The notes: generated by a model from the sequence alone, not told the origin. Counted from the stretch's first letter, positions 1 through 9,984 are shown. The stretch: 64,000 nt of DNA from Trichobilharzia szidati (GCA_944472155.2 OX235272.1:8106354-8170353); one strand, 5' to 3'. Numbers and translations are program-made.

Positions 1-205
1 AATCGAGACGCAGTGGCGGAATGATATGCCAGCTTGCCTTGTAAACGGAATGTCCTAGGTTCTAACCCCACCGTGGTGGGTGCGTACTGCCGATGATTCT
101 CAAACTAAGATGAAACAGCTGGCTGTTCAGTACTCCAGTGCTGGTTTTCAATGGTTCTCTAACTGATATCAATCCATGGTCAAACTCTTAAAAACAAATT
201 TGATT
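1..205 (+). mobile_element. SINE-A copy (tRNA-derived SINE with hammerhead-like module)
   Basis: First of many SINE-A copies. Order along the element: a tRNA-like head (AGTGGC-GAATGAT, then the B-box-like GGTTCTAACC), GGGTGCGTACTGC, a GATGA...GATGAAAC module, CTGT(T)CAGTACTC, then GGTTTTCAATGGTTCTCTAACTGATATCAATCC and a TCTTAAAAAC tail (pieces read in order). It belongs to the subfamily in which the stem II closing positions are T/T rather than G/C. It is non-coding. The tRNA-like start suggests Pol III transcription and LINE-assisted copying; that is inference from SINE biology. Confidence 0.8.
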
Positions 206-234
206 TTGTTAGGTTTTGTGTAACATAAGAAGGC

Positions 235-880
235 AGAATTACGATTTAACCGTGAAGTTATTTTTCTTCTTATTATTATATACTACTTATTGACTGATAT
301 ATTATAATAACAGCTGTATTCTAAATAGTATTTTTTTTATACAAACATGGAGCTTCCAGCGTGTAGTACAGTAAATCATCTAATTTTTTCACTACACGAG
401 TGATAATTAAAATATTAACGACAATATAACAATGAAAATTAAAAATAGAGCCATCTACTTGGAGTTCCATAATGAGTTGGTAATGTCCTGCTTCACACTC
501 TCCTCACCACATAAAATGTGTCCCGGACAAGTACGTTGTCGTGAACTTTTTGTACTTAAGCGCCCCAGCATACAATCATCTATAGTTTGCTTCTAGTTCC
601 CCAATCTGATGAGATAAGGGAAGGAGAGAGTTGTGCATAGAGTAGATTCTCAAAGTCGGACAAGACAATATTTGCCGATTTCTTGCAGGATTTCATGTGT
701 TCACTGTCTACAACGGTACTAACGAGTTGGTTTAGCGGCACCCCACTCACCATACTAACTGCTTTAAGCACTATTCACAGTGTAAAAAGGGCTTTCCATA
801 GTAGAAAGAGAAAGATTAAATGGTACGGAGTAGTAAAGAAGGATAGGCAGAATAAAAGAATTAGTGATTGAGTGACACTA
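235..880 (-). pseudogene. CR1-like LINE, 3' end fragment
   Basis: On the minus strand, 575-880 encodes the C-terminal part of a CR1-like ORF2, recognisable by its match to the protein of the 22.0-22.9 kb copy: AVSMVSGVPLNQLVSTVVDS, then KSANIVLSDFENLLYAQLSP. Downstream, 235-450 is the AT-rich 3' UTR with TTATTAT-type repeats, a diverged TTCTAAATAGTATT and GAGCTTCCAGCG. The frame is broken and the reverse transcriptase is absent, so it is a dead 5'-truncated copy. The same fragment ends repeat unit U in the inverted copy at 13.9-14.2 kb. Confidence 0.8.
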
Positions 881-1304
881 GGTCATCTCAACTTCATTAC
901 GTGGAACATGAAATGAAACTAACATGATGTGGGAAGACCAGGAATCAGGACCAGAGGAAACACACAGTCCAGGGGATTTACCAATCAACTATTCATTTCA
1001 TTTCCCTATTGACTAACTCGAAAATGTGACCAATAATCAATTCACAGTCAGTAGAATTCCAGAAAATCTAACAAAAACTCAATATTTATTTCATACCTTA
1101 TCGACTGATTTGTTTCAAATCTCTCAAACAAAGTGAGATCAAGACACACGTGCAGACATATGGATTTACTTATGCGAAAACAAATTTAAGCCAACGCCAT
1201 ATATATTGCATGGGAGGACGTTCAACCTTTGTCAATACTATGTCCATCATAAACATCCCACTTTATGAAAAAGAAGTCGTTATTATTATCCGATTAAGTT
1301 TTTG
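881..1304. repeat. Unclassified non-coding segment of unit U
   Basis: No gene is seen. The segment aligns by eye to the reverse complement of about 13593-13935 (shared short words such as GAAACAAATCAGTCGAT and CCAGGAATCAGGACCAGAGG or its diverged form). It is AT-rich with stops in all frames. Confidence 0.55.
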
Positions 1305-1545
1305 CGTCGGTGGCTTAGAGGTAGAAGGCTAGCTAATCACTCACATGGTTCGGGGTTCAATCCTTAGTCGACACACTCCTATATCTTTTTGCAGGTAATA
1401 AGGCTGCTAAAGAGGGAAGGTTGGGAGTGAGGCTAGCAAACCCACCTTAAACTTCTATAACCACTGCTAGCGTAACTTCAGAGCTCAAGTTTGAAGTCCT
1501 ATGATCTACTTGGAGTGTAAAGGAATTCTAAAAAGAAGGATTATG
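1305..1545 (+). mobile_element. SINE-B copy (tRNA head, RTE-A-like tail)
   Basis: The tRNA-like head CGTCGGTGGCTTAGAGGTAG has an A-box-like TGGCTTAGAGG and the B-box-like GGGTTCAATCC. Then follow the SINE-B body words AGGCTGCTAAAGAGGGAAGG and TGAGGCTAGC. The tail TTTGAAGTCCTATGATC plus GTGTAAAGGAATT is a diverged form of the RTE-A 3' end. A moderately decayed older copy; its counterparts in U are at 13394-13592 and 37505-37690. Confidence 0.85.
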
Positions 1546-1714
1546 TTTTTAATGCACACTCCCCTACTTGAAATGTGTAATTTCATCTTGTTATTACAAA
1601 CAGTCCTGGAACCTGCTCATCTCTTTGTTATATACATTCACTGGTCTACAGCTGTAACCGTCCATTAGTTTCCTTTACTGTCTGATAAAGTATTATTCTA
1701 TTCACGAGTTGATT

Positions 1715-3065
1715 TCAAGTTTGACCTCGCATTGATATCAGTTAGGAAACCGCTGGAAATCAACCAAAGTATACTGGACAGTTGCTTCTTCCTAGTTTAG
1801 AACTCTTGGTCATGTAGCACCGATTGCTGCGGTTCTAACCCAGAACCTCCCAGCTACTGCCACCAGACTCCTCAGTGGTTAGTTCATAAATTCTAACTCC
1901 TACCAATTCGTGATGCATTTACCACGACTGGCACCAGCTAATGTCACTGGTGGCTAGTATTTACCTTCACATGTGACCGGGTAGACCCCAATATTAGAAG
2001 TTAGAATTCATGTGCTGGCCACTGAGTTGAGTTGCAGTGGCTGAATAGCTTGACCTTTAACGGGTAATTCGTGGATTTGAACTCTGATGGTTCTGTAGTG
2101 TTTCTAGTTTGATTACGGATTGATATCAATTAGGGAACTACTACTGAAAACCCATAAGGGATTACTGTAGAGTTGTTTATTCTTAGTTTCAAACTCATCA
2201 TCCGTGAGCACTCACTTCCAGGGTTTGAACACAGAACCTACGGGTTACAAACCACGCTAGTTTCTACACCATTCGGCCACTGTCATCCGACTCCTCAATG
2301 GGTAATCCACGAATTCTAACTCCTACCAGTCTGTGATGCATTTAGCACGACTGTGACCAGTTAATGAGCTACATCGGTGGTGAGTATTTATCTTCATGTG
2401 CGACCGGATGAACTTTAGTGTTAGAAGTAAGAATTTTTGGACTGGCCATTGAGTTAGGCTGCAGTGGGTGAATGGTCTACGAGGTAGTTTGACTTGTAAT
2501 GGAAAAGTCATGGTTTTGAACTCAGGTGGTTCTCTACTGGTAAAGAATCCCAAAGAAGGAGAATGAAATAGCTGTCCAATATTTCGTGCTGGATTTCAGT
2601 GATGGTTCTGTGATTGATATAAATCTGTGATCACACTTGATAAGCGAATCAAATCCCCACAAATTAACTCATGGAAATTAACCTGATGATCTCTAGTAAC
2701 TGCGTACAGGCCGAAATTTCCTGATGTTCTATCTAGTGTGAAGTCATGGCCAGTAGTGCGACACACACGGCCGTAAGTGAGGACAAATACTCTACACCGA
2801 TGACATTAGTTGGTCCCAGTCGAGCTAAAATCATGAAGTGATACAAATTAGAATTTGTGGACTGGTCACTGGGTCAGTTCCTATTGACTGAATGGTTCAC
2901 GAGCTAGGTTGACTTATAGCCGGGAAGATTTGGTTTCGAACCGTAGTGGTGAGTGCGCGCTTCTCTTGAGTTCCAAGTTAGGACGAAACATCTGTCCAGT
3001 ACTCACTGATGGTTTTCAGTCACGGTTCTCTAACTAATATCAGTTCATGTTGAAACTTGAAGTAT
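1715..3065. mobile_element. Cluster of five SINE-A copies or fragments
   Basis: Pieces in alternating orientation: about 1715-1996 (-), 2000-2100 (+, partial), 2105-2415 (-), 2425-2655 (+) and 2656-3065 (+). Shared words are GATATCAGTTAGG, GTACTGGACAG or its complement, AATTCTAACTCCTACC, and a B-box-like GGTTTGAAC or GTTTCGAACC. The copy ending near 3065 keeps GGACGAAACATCTGTCCAGT, the 3' half of the hammerhead-like module. The same cluster is found in the copy of U near 36.4-37.3 kb, so these insertions predate the duplication. Confidence 0.75.
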
Positions 3066-3079
3066 ATTCTCTTGTCGAA

Positions 3080-3870
3080 ATTAATTCTTGTAAATTATCA
3101 TTATCATAAATCATGAAAAAGGTACTCCAACTTCTTCATTTCTATACACTTGAACAGCACTTATGGTTGCTTAGCAACGATATTTGTGTATATTTGTTTA
3201 CTTAGTGAGACCAAAGTGTATTTGATATATTTTAAACAAATTGTGCGTGCGTGTCTCAAATATATTTGTGCATCATATCATATCATGTTTCAATTGTGTT
3301 TGTATGTGAGCGTGAAGTATACACGTCTGTTTTGTTTTTGATGTAGTTATGTTCTCTGTGCTGGATGCTTTATTTGCGAAGATTTCATTGCAGCATCTTC
3401 AACGCATACTTCAATTCGTTGAAGTGTGTGGTTGTGTGTAAACTGAGACTGATTAGGTATATTCAGAATGATGGATTGATTGTGGAGTCTGGATAGTTAT
3501 ATTTGTGATGAGTTAGCTAACTTTGAAACACGATGATGATTGTGATCTAATTATTCAAATATGAAGGGAATGTGAAGAAAGGCTTCTCTATGACTTCTTT
3601 GTGTTTGACACTTGACGTGTAGTATTGTGTATTTCAATTGATTGTAGGATTGTATACATCCCTGTATAGTGATTACATTTCAACTTTGAACAAATAGACT
3701 GTCATGACTTTTCTTATGTTGTTATTAATTCCATGAGTTTGCAATGGAATATAGGTCTGTAATTGCAGAGCTCCATTCTACACGCATCTCTGCAGTTACA
3801 TTCAACTGGCTGTTGCAGTATTATGTACTTTAGGTCACCCTCAGACGAACACCCAACTTGTAAAATAATA
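3080..3870 (+). repeat. Repeat R, AT-rich non-coding interspersed repeat
   Basis: Recognised by repeated words such as GGTTGCTTAGCAACGATATT, CCAAAGTGTATTTGATAT, CAATTGTGTTTGTAT and TTGACACTTGACGTGTA. Further copies: 10840-11300 (-), 35200-36420 (-), 38375-39900 (+, interrupted), and diverged ones at 8140-8640 (+) and 32100-32640 (-). No convincing ORF is conserved between copies here. I do not recognise the family; it could be the non-coding part of an LTR or DNA element. Confidence 0.7.
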
Positions 3871-4209
3871 GTAATAATAGCAGTGTTCATATACTGTGCA
3901 GGATTTTGAGCGGAGTTTATTACATGATGTGTCTTCTTCGTCCAAGATCTTCAAATAAAACATTAACTGACAACAGATCACGTGTGATACAGTTCTATCT
4001 CATCTTAAGCGTAGATCAATCCACTATGATATCCCTTCTTTTTCTCCTTCGAGAAATACGTGACATTTTGTTGAATGCCAATTATAGAAGGTTCAAGAGT
4101 ATATTTTGTGAACCAAGAACACCCCTCAAGAACGGTCATCTCATGTATTGAGTTAAGCTCCCATCAAAGTTACCGCTCCTCCTCATTGTTAGTAGAAACA
4201 TGCGAATCA
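3871..4209 (+). other. Distal part of U with a possibly conserved short ORF
   Basis: No known gene. The frame beginning ISLLFLLRE... and running through CEPRTPLKNGHLMY (about 4021-4149) stays open in the inverted copy near 35360-35490, where it reads almost the same with conservative and non-conservative changes. This could be a decayed coding fragment or chance. The final 12 bases are the left target-site duplication of the element at 4210. Confidence 0.35.
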
Positions 4210-4756
4210 CCGAAAATACCCATTGAGTCATGAAGAAAATAAAAGACAGATTCAGCGAAGAAAATTTTTCTTTATCGACGAAATCATCTTCAGAGGCTGT
4301 ACAATCGTATTTATACTTACAAAAATATATAGTGGTCTATTATTGAGTAATAGGGGGTGACATAATTGATATAATTACTCAGAAGTGGCTTTAGAAGTGA
4401 AAATTAGAAGTTGAAAATTACGTGGTACTCAACGACAAAAAGATAGAAATTTGATAAGGTTAAAATTGCTATTAAGTGAGAATAAAGGTATTTGAGTGTC
4501 AATTTAACAAGTGTGAAGAGGGTGTGAAAATATACAAAAGCAGCATATGAGAGAGAGAATAGTGAATTAATTATTAAAGCAAAAGCTAACTAAAAGTGAA
4601 ATTAGAATGAAAAGAAAAAAGAAAAAAATAATAATAATAAAAAAAAATAATAGACCACTATATATTTTTGTAAGTATAAATACGATTGTACAGCCTCTGA
4701 AGATGATTTCGTCGATAAAGAAAAATTTTCTTCGCTGAATCTGTCTTTTATTTTCT
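4210..4756. mobile_element. PLE-tail foldback element with 12 bp target-site duplication
   Basis: The two ends are inverted copies, about 100 bases each, of the PLE terminal block (GGCTGTACAATCG, CTGAAGATGATTTCGTC, AATTTTTCTT, TCAGCGAAG). A non-coding interior of about 330 bases lies between them. The insertion is flanked by ACATGCGAATCA at 4198-4209 and 4757-4768. The homologous unoccupied site is visible in the inverted copy near 35310 (ACATGGGAATCA once only). The left arm is about 25 bases longer than the right. PLEs are known to carry inverted or extended terminal copies, which fits; no reverse transcriptase is left. Confidence 0.85.
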
Positions 4757-4768
4757 ACATGCGAATCA

Positions 4769-5140
4769 GCAAGTTGTAAATGTTTTTAAAATATTCCTCA
4801 CAGGAAAAATTGAGTTACATGTGACACTTTAATAGAGTGAAACAAACTGTATATGAGAAATTATATGTAATATTTTGATGGAGGTTTTCGGTAGCCTAAG
4901 TTTCAATCAGGCCGCCATATCTAATATTAATCTTCGGATTCCACTGAACATCCGGTCACTCCTCAAAAGTCACTTAAAAATCATCTCAGTGTATATTCAA
5001 TCTGTTTTGATCTCTATCCATATTATTCTGAAGCTGGAGATTGTTGTCTTGTGCGTTGAATTTCCTGTAGCATTTTGAATGGAATTATACTCTACCACAG
5101 TGCCCAAGTTTTATACTTATAGCATTTTGAATGGTTTTGT
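4769..5140 (+). repeat. Distal end of unit U
   Basis: Continuation of U after the PLE insertion, matching the reverse complement of about 35200-35310 (AAGTTGTAAATG, TTTTTAAAATATT). The short ORF at 4875-5078 has no recognisable domain and is probably chance. No gene seen. Confidence 0.45.
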
Positions 5141-5204
5141 GTGGTAGGGTGGTTAACCACATTCCAACCGTTCCTCTTTATCCCGCGCTTGGGACCGGCT
5201 AGAA

Positions 5205-5835
5205 AAATAGCCAGTTAGTAAACTAGGCCAGCTGAAAAGGCAAGATACGCCTTCATCAACCTGAAGCAGGTTCGCAAATCTTCTGCACTAACTCAGTCAG
5301 CTGCATGAACAAAAAGATTCGGATTTTCAACACAAATGTCAAGTCACTTAGTCATTTTTTCTATACAGATCAGAAAAGGATTTTCAACAGTCTACTGCAG
5401 ACTTTTATCAACAGCTGCCCACTTTGCTGACTGACTTCATAGTGAAGTTCCCCTGGCCAGCTGGCGGGCGAGAAGGGAAGAATTAGCATTTAGAAACTCT
5501 GGTTGGCTGGGAACAAATCAACAAGCAAGAGTTGATTACTGAAGACATATGTCAGGCGGAAATGGAGATGGATTGATCAGGCATAAGTTGAGGAGGCCAT
5601 CGAACGACAGCACGCTTAATGCAGGCCATCGTTGGATTGGAATTCCAATGAGGAGTGAAGAGTAAGTGGTCGGTGAGAGGGTGATATGGAGGAGACCGTG
5701 CGATGAGGAGGAGGAGACGACAGATAATGATCAGTCGGAGAGCTAGCCAGATGAAGAGGAAGGCAGAAATGAGAACAAAGTGAAGATGTGTTGTCGGAGC
5801 CTTATGTTCCTTGGAACTCAAGGAAATAATAATAA
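5205..5835 (+). pseudogene. RTE-A LINE, degenerate 3' fragment
   Basis: Decayed RTE-A C-terminus. Recognisable pieces are the word AAAAAGATTCGGATTTTCAA, the TTTATCAACAGCTG segment (FINSC), GAAATGGAGATGGATTG (the WRWI motif), GGTGATATGGAGGAGACCGTG, and the 3' end CCTTATGTTCCTTGGAACTC followed by AATAATAATAAAT. Many indels break the frame. The flanking (AAT)n tail marks the 3' end of a target-primed LINE insertion. It sits between U and the PLE block and has no counterpart in the same orientation in the right arm of the inverted duplication. Confidence 0.8.
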
Positions 5836-5924
5836 ATAAACAATAAGGTTGTTGTCTGGTCCTCTGCCGTCCTCTAATGTGAAAATAAAATTTAAATATT
5901 GTGATAAAATTTTAATTGGAAATT

Positions 5925-5978
5925 CGAAACAAGTGATCCAGTTAAGAATCTATTTCCAATGAATTCATCATCAGGGAG

Positions 5979-6024
<46 letters not shown>

Positions 6025-6320
6025 CACATTGCATAAACAAGACGAAATAATAAGTAGGGTCAAAGTATGATTAGGGATCACCATAGTTTTCATAGAGGAA
6101 TTAAGACTATGAGATTTGCAGAATTTGAACAAACTTATTCTGTATAAATATATGGCTTTTCTATTTTGATGGCCAAATGAAGTTCAGCGAAACAGACGCG
6201 TAGGATACATAATGATTTTGGCTGTTGTTGAGTTAATGAATATACCATCAATTGTTGCAAAAAATAATTGATTATGTTTTCAAGTATTAGTTTTGTTGGA
6301 ACTCCTTTTCTGTTTGATTG
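5925..6320 (-). mobile_element. PLE 3' tail fragment with (TA)n tract
   Basis: The reverse complement carries the end of the PLE GIY-YIG ORF (GAAAAGCCATATAT, then TACAGAATAAGTTTGTTCAA) and the terminal block CTGATGATGAATTCATTGGA. A perfect (TA)n run lies at 5982-6022. It resembles the tail of the adjacent 6615-7440 PLE, so the two may be tandem partial copies, a common PLE arrangement. Confidence 0.7.
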
Positions 6321-6324
6321 GTTA

Positions 6325-6455
6325 GAGGATTTCATCATAAACTGATATCAGTTTAGAGAACCATTGGAAAACCAACCATGGAGTCAGCCTAGTTTGAGAC
6401 TCTTCATCAGTACGCACCCATCGGGAAGGGTTTGAACTCAGGACCTTGGTTATAT
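6325..6455 (-). mobile_element. SINE-A fragment
   Basis: Minus-strand SINE-A: CTGATATCAGTTTAGAGAAC, GGAAAACCAACCATGGAGT, CTAGTTTGAGACTCTTCATC, GTACGCACCCA and GGGTTTGAACTCAGGACC (B-box complement). The strand opposite reads GTACTGATGAAGAG at the hammerhead core position. Confidence 0.75.
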
Positions 6456-6527
6456 ACTTTATAAAACAAATTTCATGAAATGCATTGATCTCAAAGTGGA
6501 TTGTAGAAATAATAAGATTAGTAGACA

Positions 6528-6605
6528 CTTTGATTGGACACTAGTCAGTAACTTGTTTAATGTGTCTAGTCCTATGTTTGGTGCAGACTGAATTCCAGCA
6601 CTCTA
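6528..6605. mobile_element. Foldback/TIR arm fragment
   Basis: TTTGATTGGACACTAGTCAG followed by GTGTCTAGTCCTATGTTTGG and TGCAGACTGAATTCC is one arm of the foldback family whose complete copies lie at 54.5 and 56.9 kb. Only one arm is present. Confidence 0.6.
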
Positions 6606-6614
6606 TCTAAGATT

Positions 6615-7440
6615 AGTAGACAGTTAAAACGCTACGCAACAAGGTGATAATTATGATATGAAAACATACTTTAGCCCACAAACGAATTAAGACTATGAGA
6701 GTTGGAGGGGTTGAACAAACTTTTTCTGTATACAAAGATCTGACTTTTATATTTTTAGATAGCTAAATTCAAGCTTCAGCAATACAAACACTTAGGATAC
6801 ATAGTGATTTTGGCAAATTATTTTTCGCCTTGTAGACGTCTTTAAACGAAAAAGCTGTAGAGAGATAGGGTGACCAGTATCAACCAGATGTTCAGTCACT
6901 GTACTTCCTTTAGCCCCTCGTTTCGTGTCTTTGTAACCACCCCGCGGACTAAACCTGAGTCGAACCATCATGTACTGAGTCGAACCATCATGTACTGAGC
7001 CGCACATTAGCAGGCGAATTGATAAACACCCATACAGTTGGTCAACTGTGGGATCTTGTCCTTCAGGTTATTTAACTGTAATGGTCGCCTGCAAAATACT
7101 ATTCTCAATGACCCTGCAGGAGATGTCCTTTCCAAAGACTGTGAGATCCTTCTTTTAATGATGTTAGCAGCTATTTGATCTTTGAATTCAAAGTTCACGT
7201 ACAGTACTTTCTTCGCTACATAGGTTAAATAAAATTTCATAGGTTTCAACTGTACGTTCTTGTCTATATTAAACATGGAGTAATTCCACTCTCCATTAGG
7301 CATTTTCTTAGAAGGTTTAACTCTTCATAGACAGCATCCGGACTACATAAATTATTTCATAATTTATTTGAGATAACTGTGTATCACTATGTTGTATCTA
7401 TTAAACTTATGTAATGTGAAATTCCTGGTAGCCTGTCTTG
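6615..7440 (-). pseudogene. Penelope-like element, C-terminal region
   Basis: Minus strand. 7007-7303 encodes the region just before the endonuclease (YLTYVAKKVLYVNFEFKDQI, then NNLKDKIPQLTNCMGVYQFAC). The GIY-YIG domain follows in other frames and is disrupted. A 20-base tandem duplication (GAGTCGAACCATCATGTACT twice, about 6957-6997) interrupts it. The last coding words, equivalent to LCIQKK and followed by the UTR, reach about 6615. Reverse transcriptase motifs are missing, so it is 5' truncated. The homologous block at 33225-34085 lies at the matching place in the inverted duplication. Confidence 0.85.
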
Positions 7441-7544
7441 GCAACTGTGGATGAAATTCTCTATCAGGTTGTTGAACATGCTTTTGGTCCCTCTATGCTG
7501 AAGTTCAATTTCAAGTGCTGGTTTGTAATGACTCGATTTCTTAC

Positions 7545-7862
7545 AATTTTGATCACTGATTGATATTGATTAGAGGACCAATGAAAACCAGGCAGAGCTA
7601 CATATCTGTTTTTACTTAGTTTAGAGCTCTTCAGCAATACCCACTCACTGCAAGGGCTCGAACCTGGGACCGTTAGGTTACAGGACAAATTTAATAGCCT
7701 GTGAGCTTACTTTGTCAGTGAAAGGTCCTACGTTCGAAACCCACTGGGTGCGCACCACCAATGAGTCCCAAACTAGAAAGAAACAACAATCCAGTACTGG
7801 CTGGTTTTCAGTGGTTTTCGAATCGATATCAATCCTTGGTCAAACTTAAGTCCATTTTGTTT
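7545..7862. mobile_element. Head-to-head SINE-A pair
   Basis: A minus-strand copy (about 7545-7683) abuts a plus-strand copy (about 7690-7862). The plus copy has GTTCGAAACCCACTGGGTGC (B-box region), CCAATGAGTCCCAAACTAG, GAAAC and ATCCAGTACTGG. The hammerhead-like core is decayed (stem II strand AGGAC is now AGAAA). The pair matches 32910-33215 in the right arm of the inverted duplication. Confidence 0.75.
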
Positions 7863-8024
7863 TATCACGTTGATTGATTACAATGGTATCCATGCCTTGT
7901 ATTAACATGCCACCTTCCAGTACAGAGGGTCTGACGATGTATGAAGATTAACTCTGATACTGTTTACTGTTTGATAATTAACAGTGAAATCCAGTATGCA
8001 CATTTTCTTCCATTAGCGACTCGC
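7863..8024. repeat. Segment of the inverted duplication
   Basis: No gene. It aligns inverted to about 32740-32905 (AACATGCCA, AGATTAAC, ATGGATGTATCTG). It leads directly into the hammerhead locus at 8041. Confidence 0.6.
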
Positions 8025-8115
8025 CAAATGGATGTATCTGAGGTTTGCAGGTATATGCACTGACTGAAAAGTCCCAAATAGGACGAAATGCATATCCTGG
8101 ATTCTACTTCTAGTC
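8025..8115 (+). ncRNA. Hammerhead ribozyme, Sm-alpha type (degenerate core)
   Basis: Core CTGAAAA at 8064-8070 (consensus CUGANGA, with G8 changed to A). Stem II is GTCC at 8071-8074 with GGAC at 8081-8084, followed by GAAA at 8085-8088. Then ATGCATATC leads to CTGG at 8097-8100 and ATTC...TAGTCACCACC, as in the schistosome satellite hammerhead. The changed core residue makes efficient self-cleavage doubtful. No tRNA head is attached here. Its diverged inverted twin is at 32640-32735. Confidence 0.8.
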
Positions 8116-8139
8116 ACCACCAAATAAAATAACTTTCGA

Positions 8140-8640
8140 TTCTTGTTTACGAATCCATTGTTTGACTAAACTGAACACATCGACTGATCTGTCAATTATC
8201 TTTGTGTACTTAATATTTAAAAAAAATGAATGTCTATACGCGTTTCTGTGCAATATTTGTACATTATATTGCATCGTATTTCAATTTTGTATTGTATTTG
8301 AACACAAAATATGCATATTTGTGCGCATGTATGTGTGTGTCTCTGATGTAAACAGAAAATGATCAGGTTTATCTAAACCAACAAACAAACAGACGAAGTT
8401 TAGAATGGGATCATCTGTGGTGATGAATTCGTTGATACTAAAACTTTCTGAGACTGATTCGATTCGGAGAAGATGAAGGATATGTATGTAGTATATCTTC
8501 TTTATGGCTTCCTTTTGTTAGACAATTGACGTGTACTGTTATGCATTTCAGTGGGTTGTAGTGTTGTGCGTCTGCATAGTTTGTGGTCACCTGTGAAATT
8601 TGAACGACCTATTATGATCTAGACTGAGGTAAAAATATTT
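8140..8640 (+). repeat. Diverged copy of repeat R
   Basis: Shares short words with R (ATTTGTACATTATATTGCAT, ATTGACGTGTA, TATGATCT) but is clearly a different subfamily. Its closest match is the inverted segment 32100-32640. No gene seen. Confidence 0.55.
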
Positions 8641-8904
8641 ATTTCAATCACTATTTGATGACTGATGAGTGCACCTCATTCATTGTGACATGATTTCATA
8701 AATTTTCTGATTCGGAAGACCCAAGTAAATTCCCTTTAAAATTGAGGGCATATGGCATATACTTAACATACCCATCTAAAATCACAGTTGGAATGTGAAT
8801 TAACTTCCTTCACATCACAGTATGACATCACTCAATTCACTCTCCTTATTGCAGAATAAGTTTGTAGAAATCCAGAATTACTGAAGAACCCATAGATATC
8901 TATG

Positions 8905-9960
8905 AGCAGTCCACTAATTCTTATTTTATCTTGCCTACTAAAGCTGGAGTCTGTCAGGGTGCTGTTCTATCTCCTTTTCTCTTTTCTTTCTTCTTGCATG
9001 ACTTACCTCTCTTAGAGGAAATCGACTCTGTCAAATAGGCTGATGATCTGAGCGTTTGTCTTGCTGCCACTTTCATTCCACTCTGACTGTTCCAAACGGA
9101 ATAGCTTTGTATGGGATATCAGGCTGTCAGTGGTCTAAGCTAAATGATGTCACCTTAAATCCTTCTAAATGTCAGACAGTTGACTTTACTCAACTTCAAG
9201 CATGGATTGAAGCATAAAATACCTTGGAATAGTTCAGTCCTCTGGTCTTTCTTGGTTATCCCATAACTTGTCGATTTCTAAGAAAATGCTGCGTCTAACC
9301 TTCTACATTAAGAAGTTAGGACAATCTGAAATCACTCAACTTCTCTTTTTACAGTATAATAAGTCTTGCATCTTACCTACTGTTCTTGATTGTTTCCCAC
9401 CCACAGTCTTCCCTAGTCTACTTAAAACGTCGTATGTCATATCACGAAGGGTATCAAATACTGTCAGTGGGGCAAACCATGTTCTACCGGGTGAGTTTGT
9501 TACTATTGTAATCGACAAACATCTGAATTCATGAGAAAAACGGTTCAGCTTTATATTGTCTGACACTCAACACCCTCTCTATTCTGAAATCTCTCTGCTT
9601 ACTGCATCTCACCAGGTAGGACTAGAGGTCATTATAAAAAAGATTAGACGCTCGTACAACTAAGCAAAAACACTCAACTATACGGTATGTGGCCTGCGTT
9701 CCATGTGGCAGAGATAGCATTAAGTGCGAAACCTGCAACCTACAATGTTATTAACAAAATAATTGGCTATTTTATTCTGTGCTGCTTGTAATCTATGGTG
9801 ACACAATTTCAATTAACTTATGATTTTAGGTATTAACATTATTATCATTATAAGTTTACACTTTTTGTACATTTTTTACTTTATTGCCGCTGCAAACACC
9901 AAAGAAGCTGCTATTTTCGTTCCTGTAATAATATTTTTTTAATTATTGTTATTTGTATTA
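8905..9960 (+). pseudogene. CR1-like LINE, ORF2 3' half and 3' UTR
   Basis: From about 8945 the frame reads AGVCQGAVLSPFLFSFFLHD and then ADDLS. The tyrosine codon of the catalytic YADD box is replaced by a stop (TAG at about 9037). Many frameshifts follow; later recognisable pieces are around FYIKKLGQSEITQLLFLQYN (9306-9360) and SPGRTR (about 9610). The 3' UTR runs to the ATTATTGTT-type tail near 9960. Dead copy. The inverted homologue at 30740-31920 belongs to the other arm of the duplication. Confidence 0.85.
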
Positions 9961-9984
9961 TTACGATTTTCAAGTTAGATACGG

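Larger units (their letters stand above)
560..5090 (+). repeat. Large repeat unit U, copy 1
   Basis: About 4.5 kb that recurs inverted at 10840-14195 and 35200-37690. Order: CR1 fragment, unclassified 880-1300, SINE-B, a 170 bp unclassified linker (1546-1714), a cluster of SINE-A copies, then the non-coding repeat R (3080 to about 5090). The order is the same in the other copies apart from insertions, so U behaved as one block before duplication. No terminal repeat or transposase is seen. It could be a segmental duplication or an unrecognised large element. Confidence 0.75.

Noticed and set aside
5982..6022. (TA)n tract as an origin or attachment site
   Set aside because: Simple dinucleotide repeat in a PLE tail; no other support.
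7007..7303. Possible host exon
   Set aside because: The peptide matches the pre-endonuclease part of the other PLE copies.
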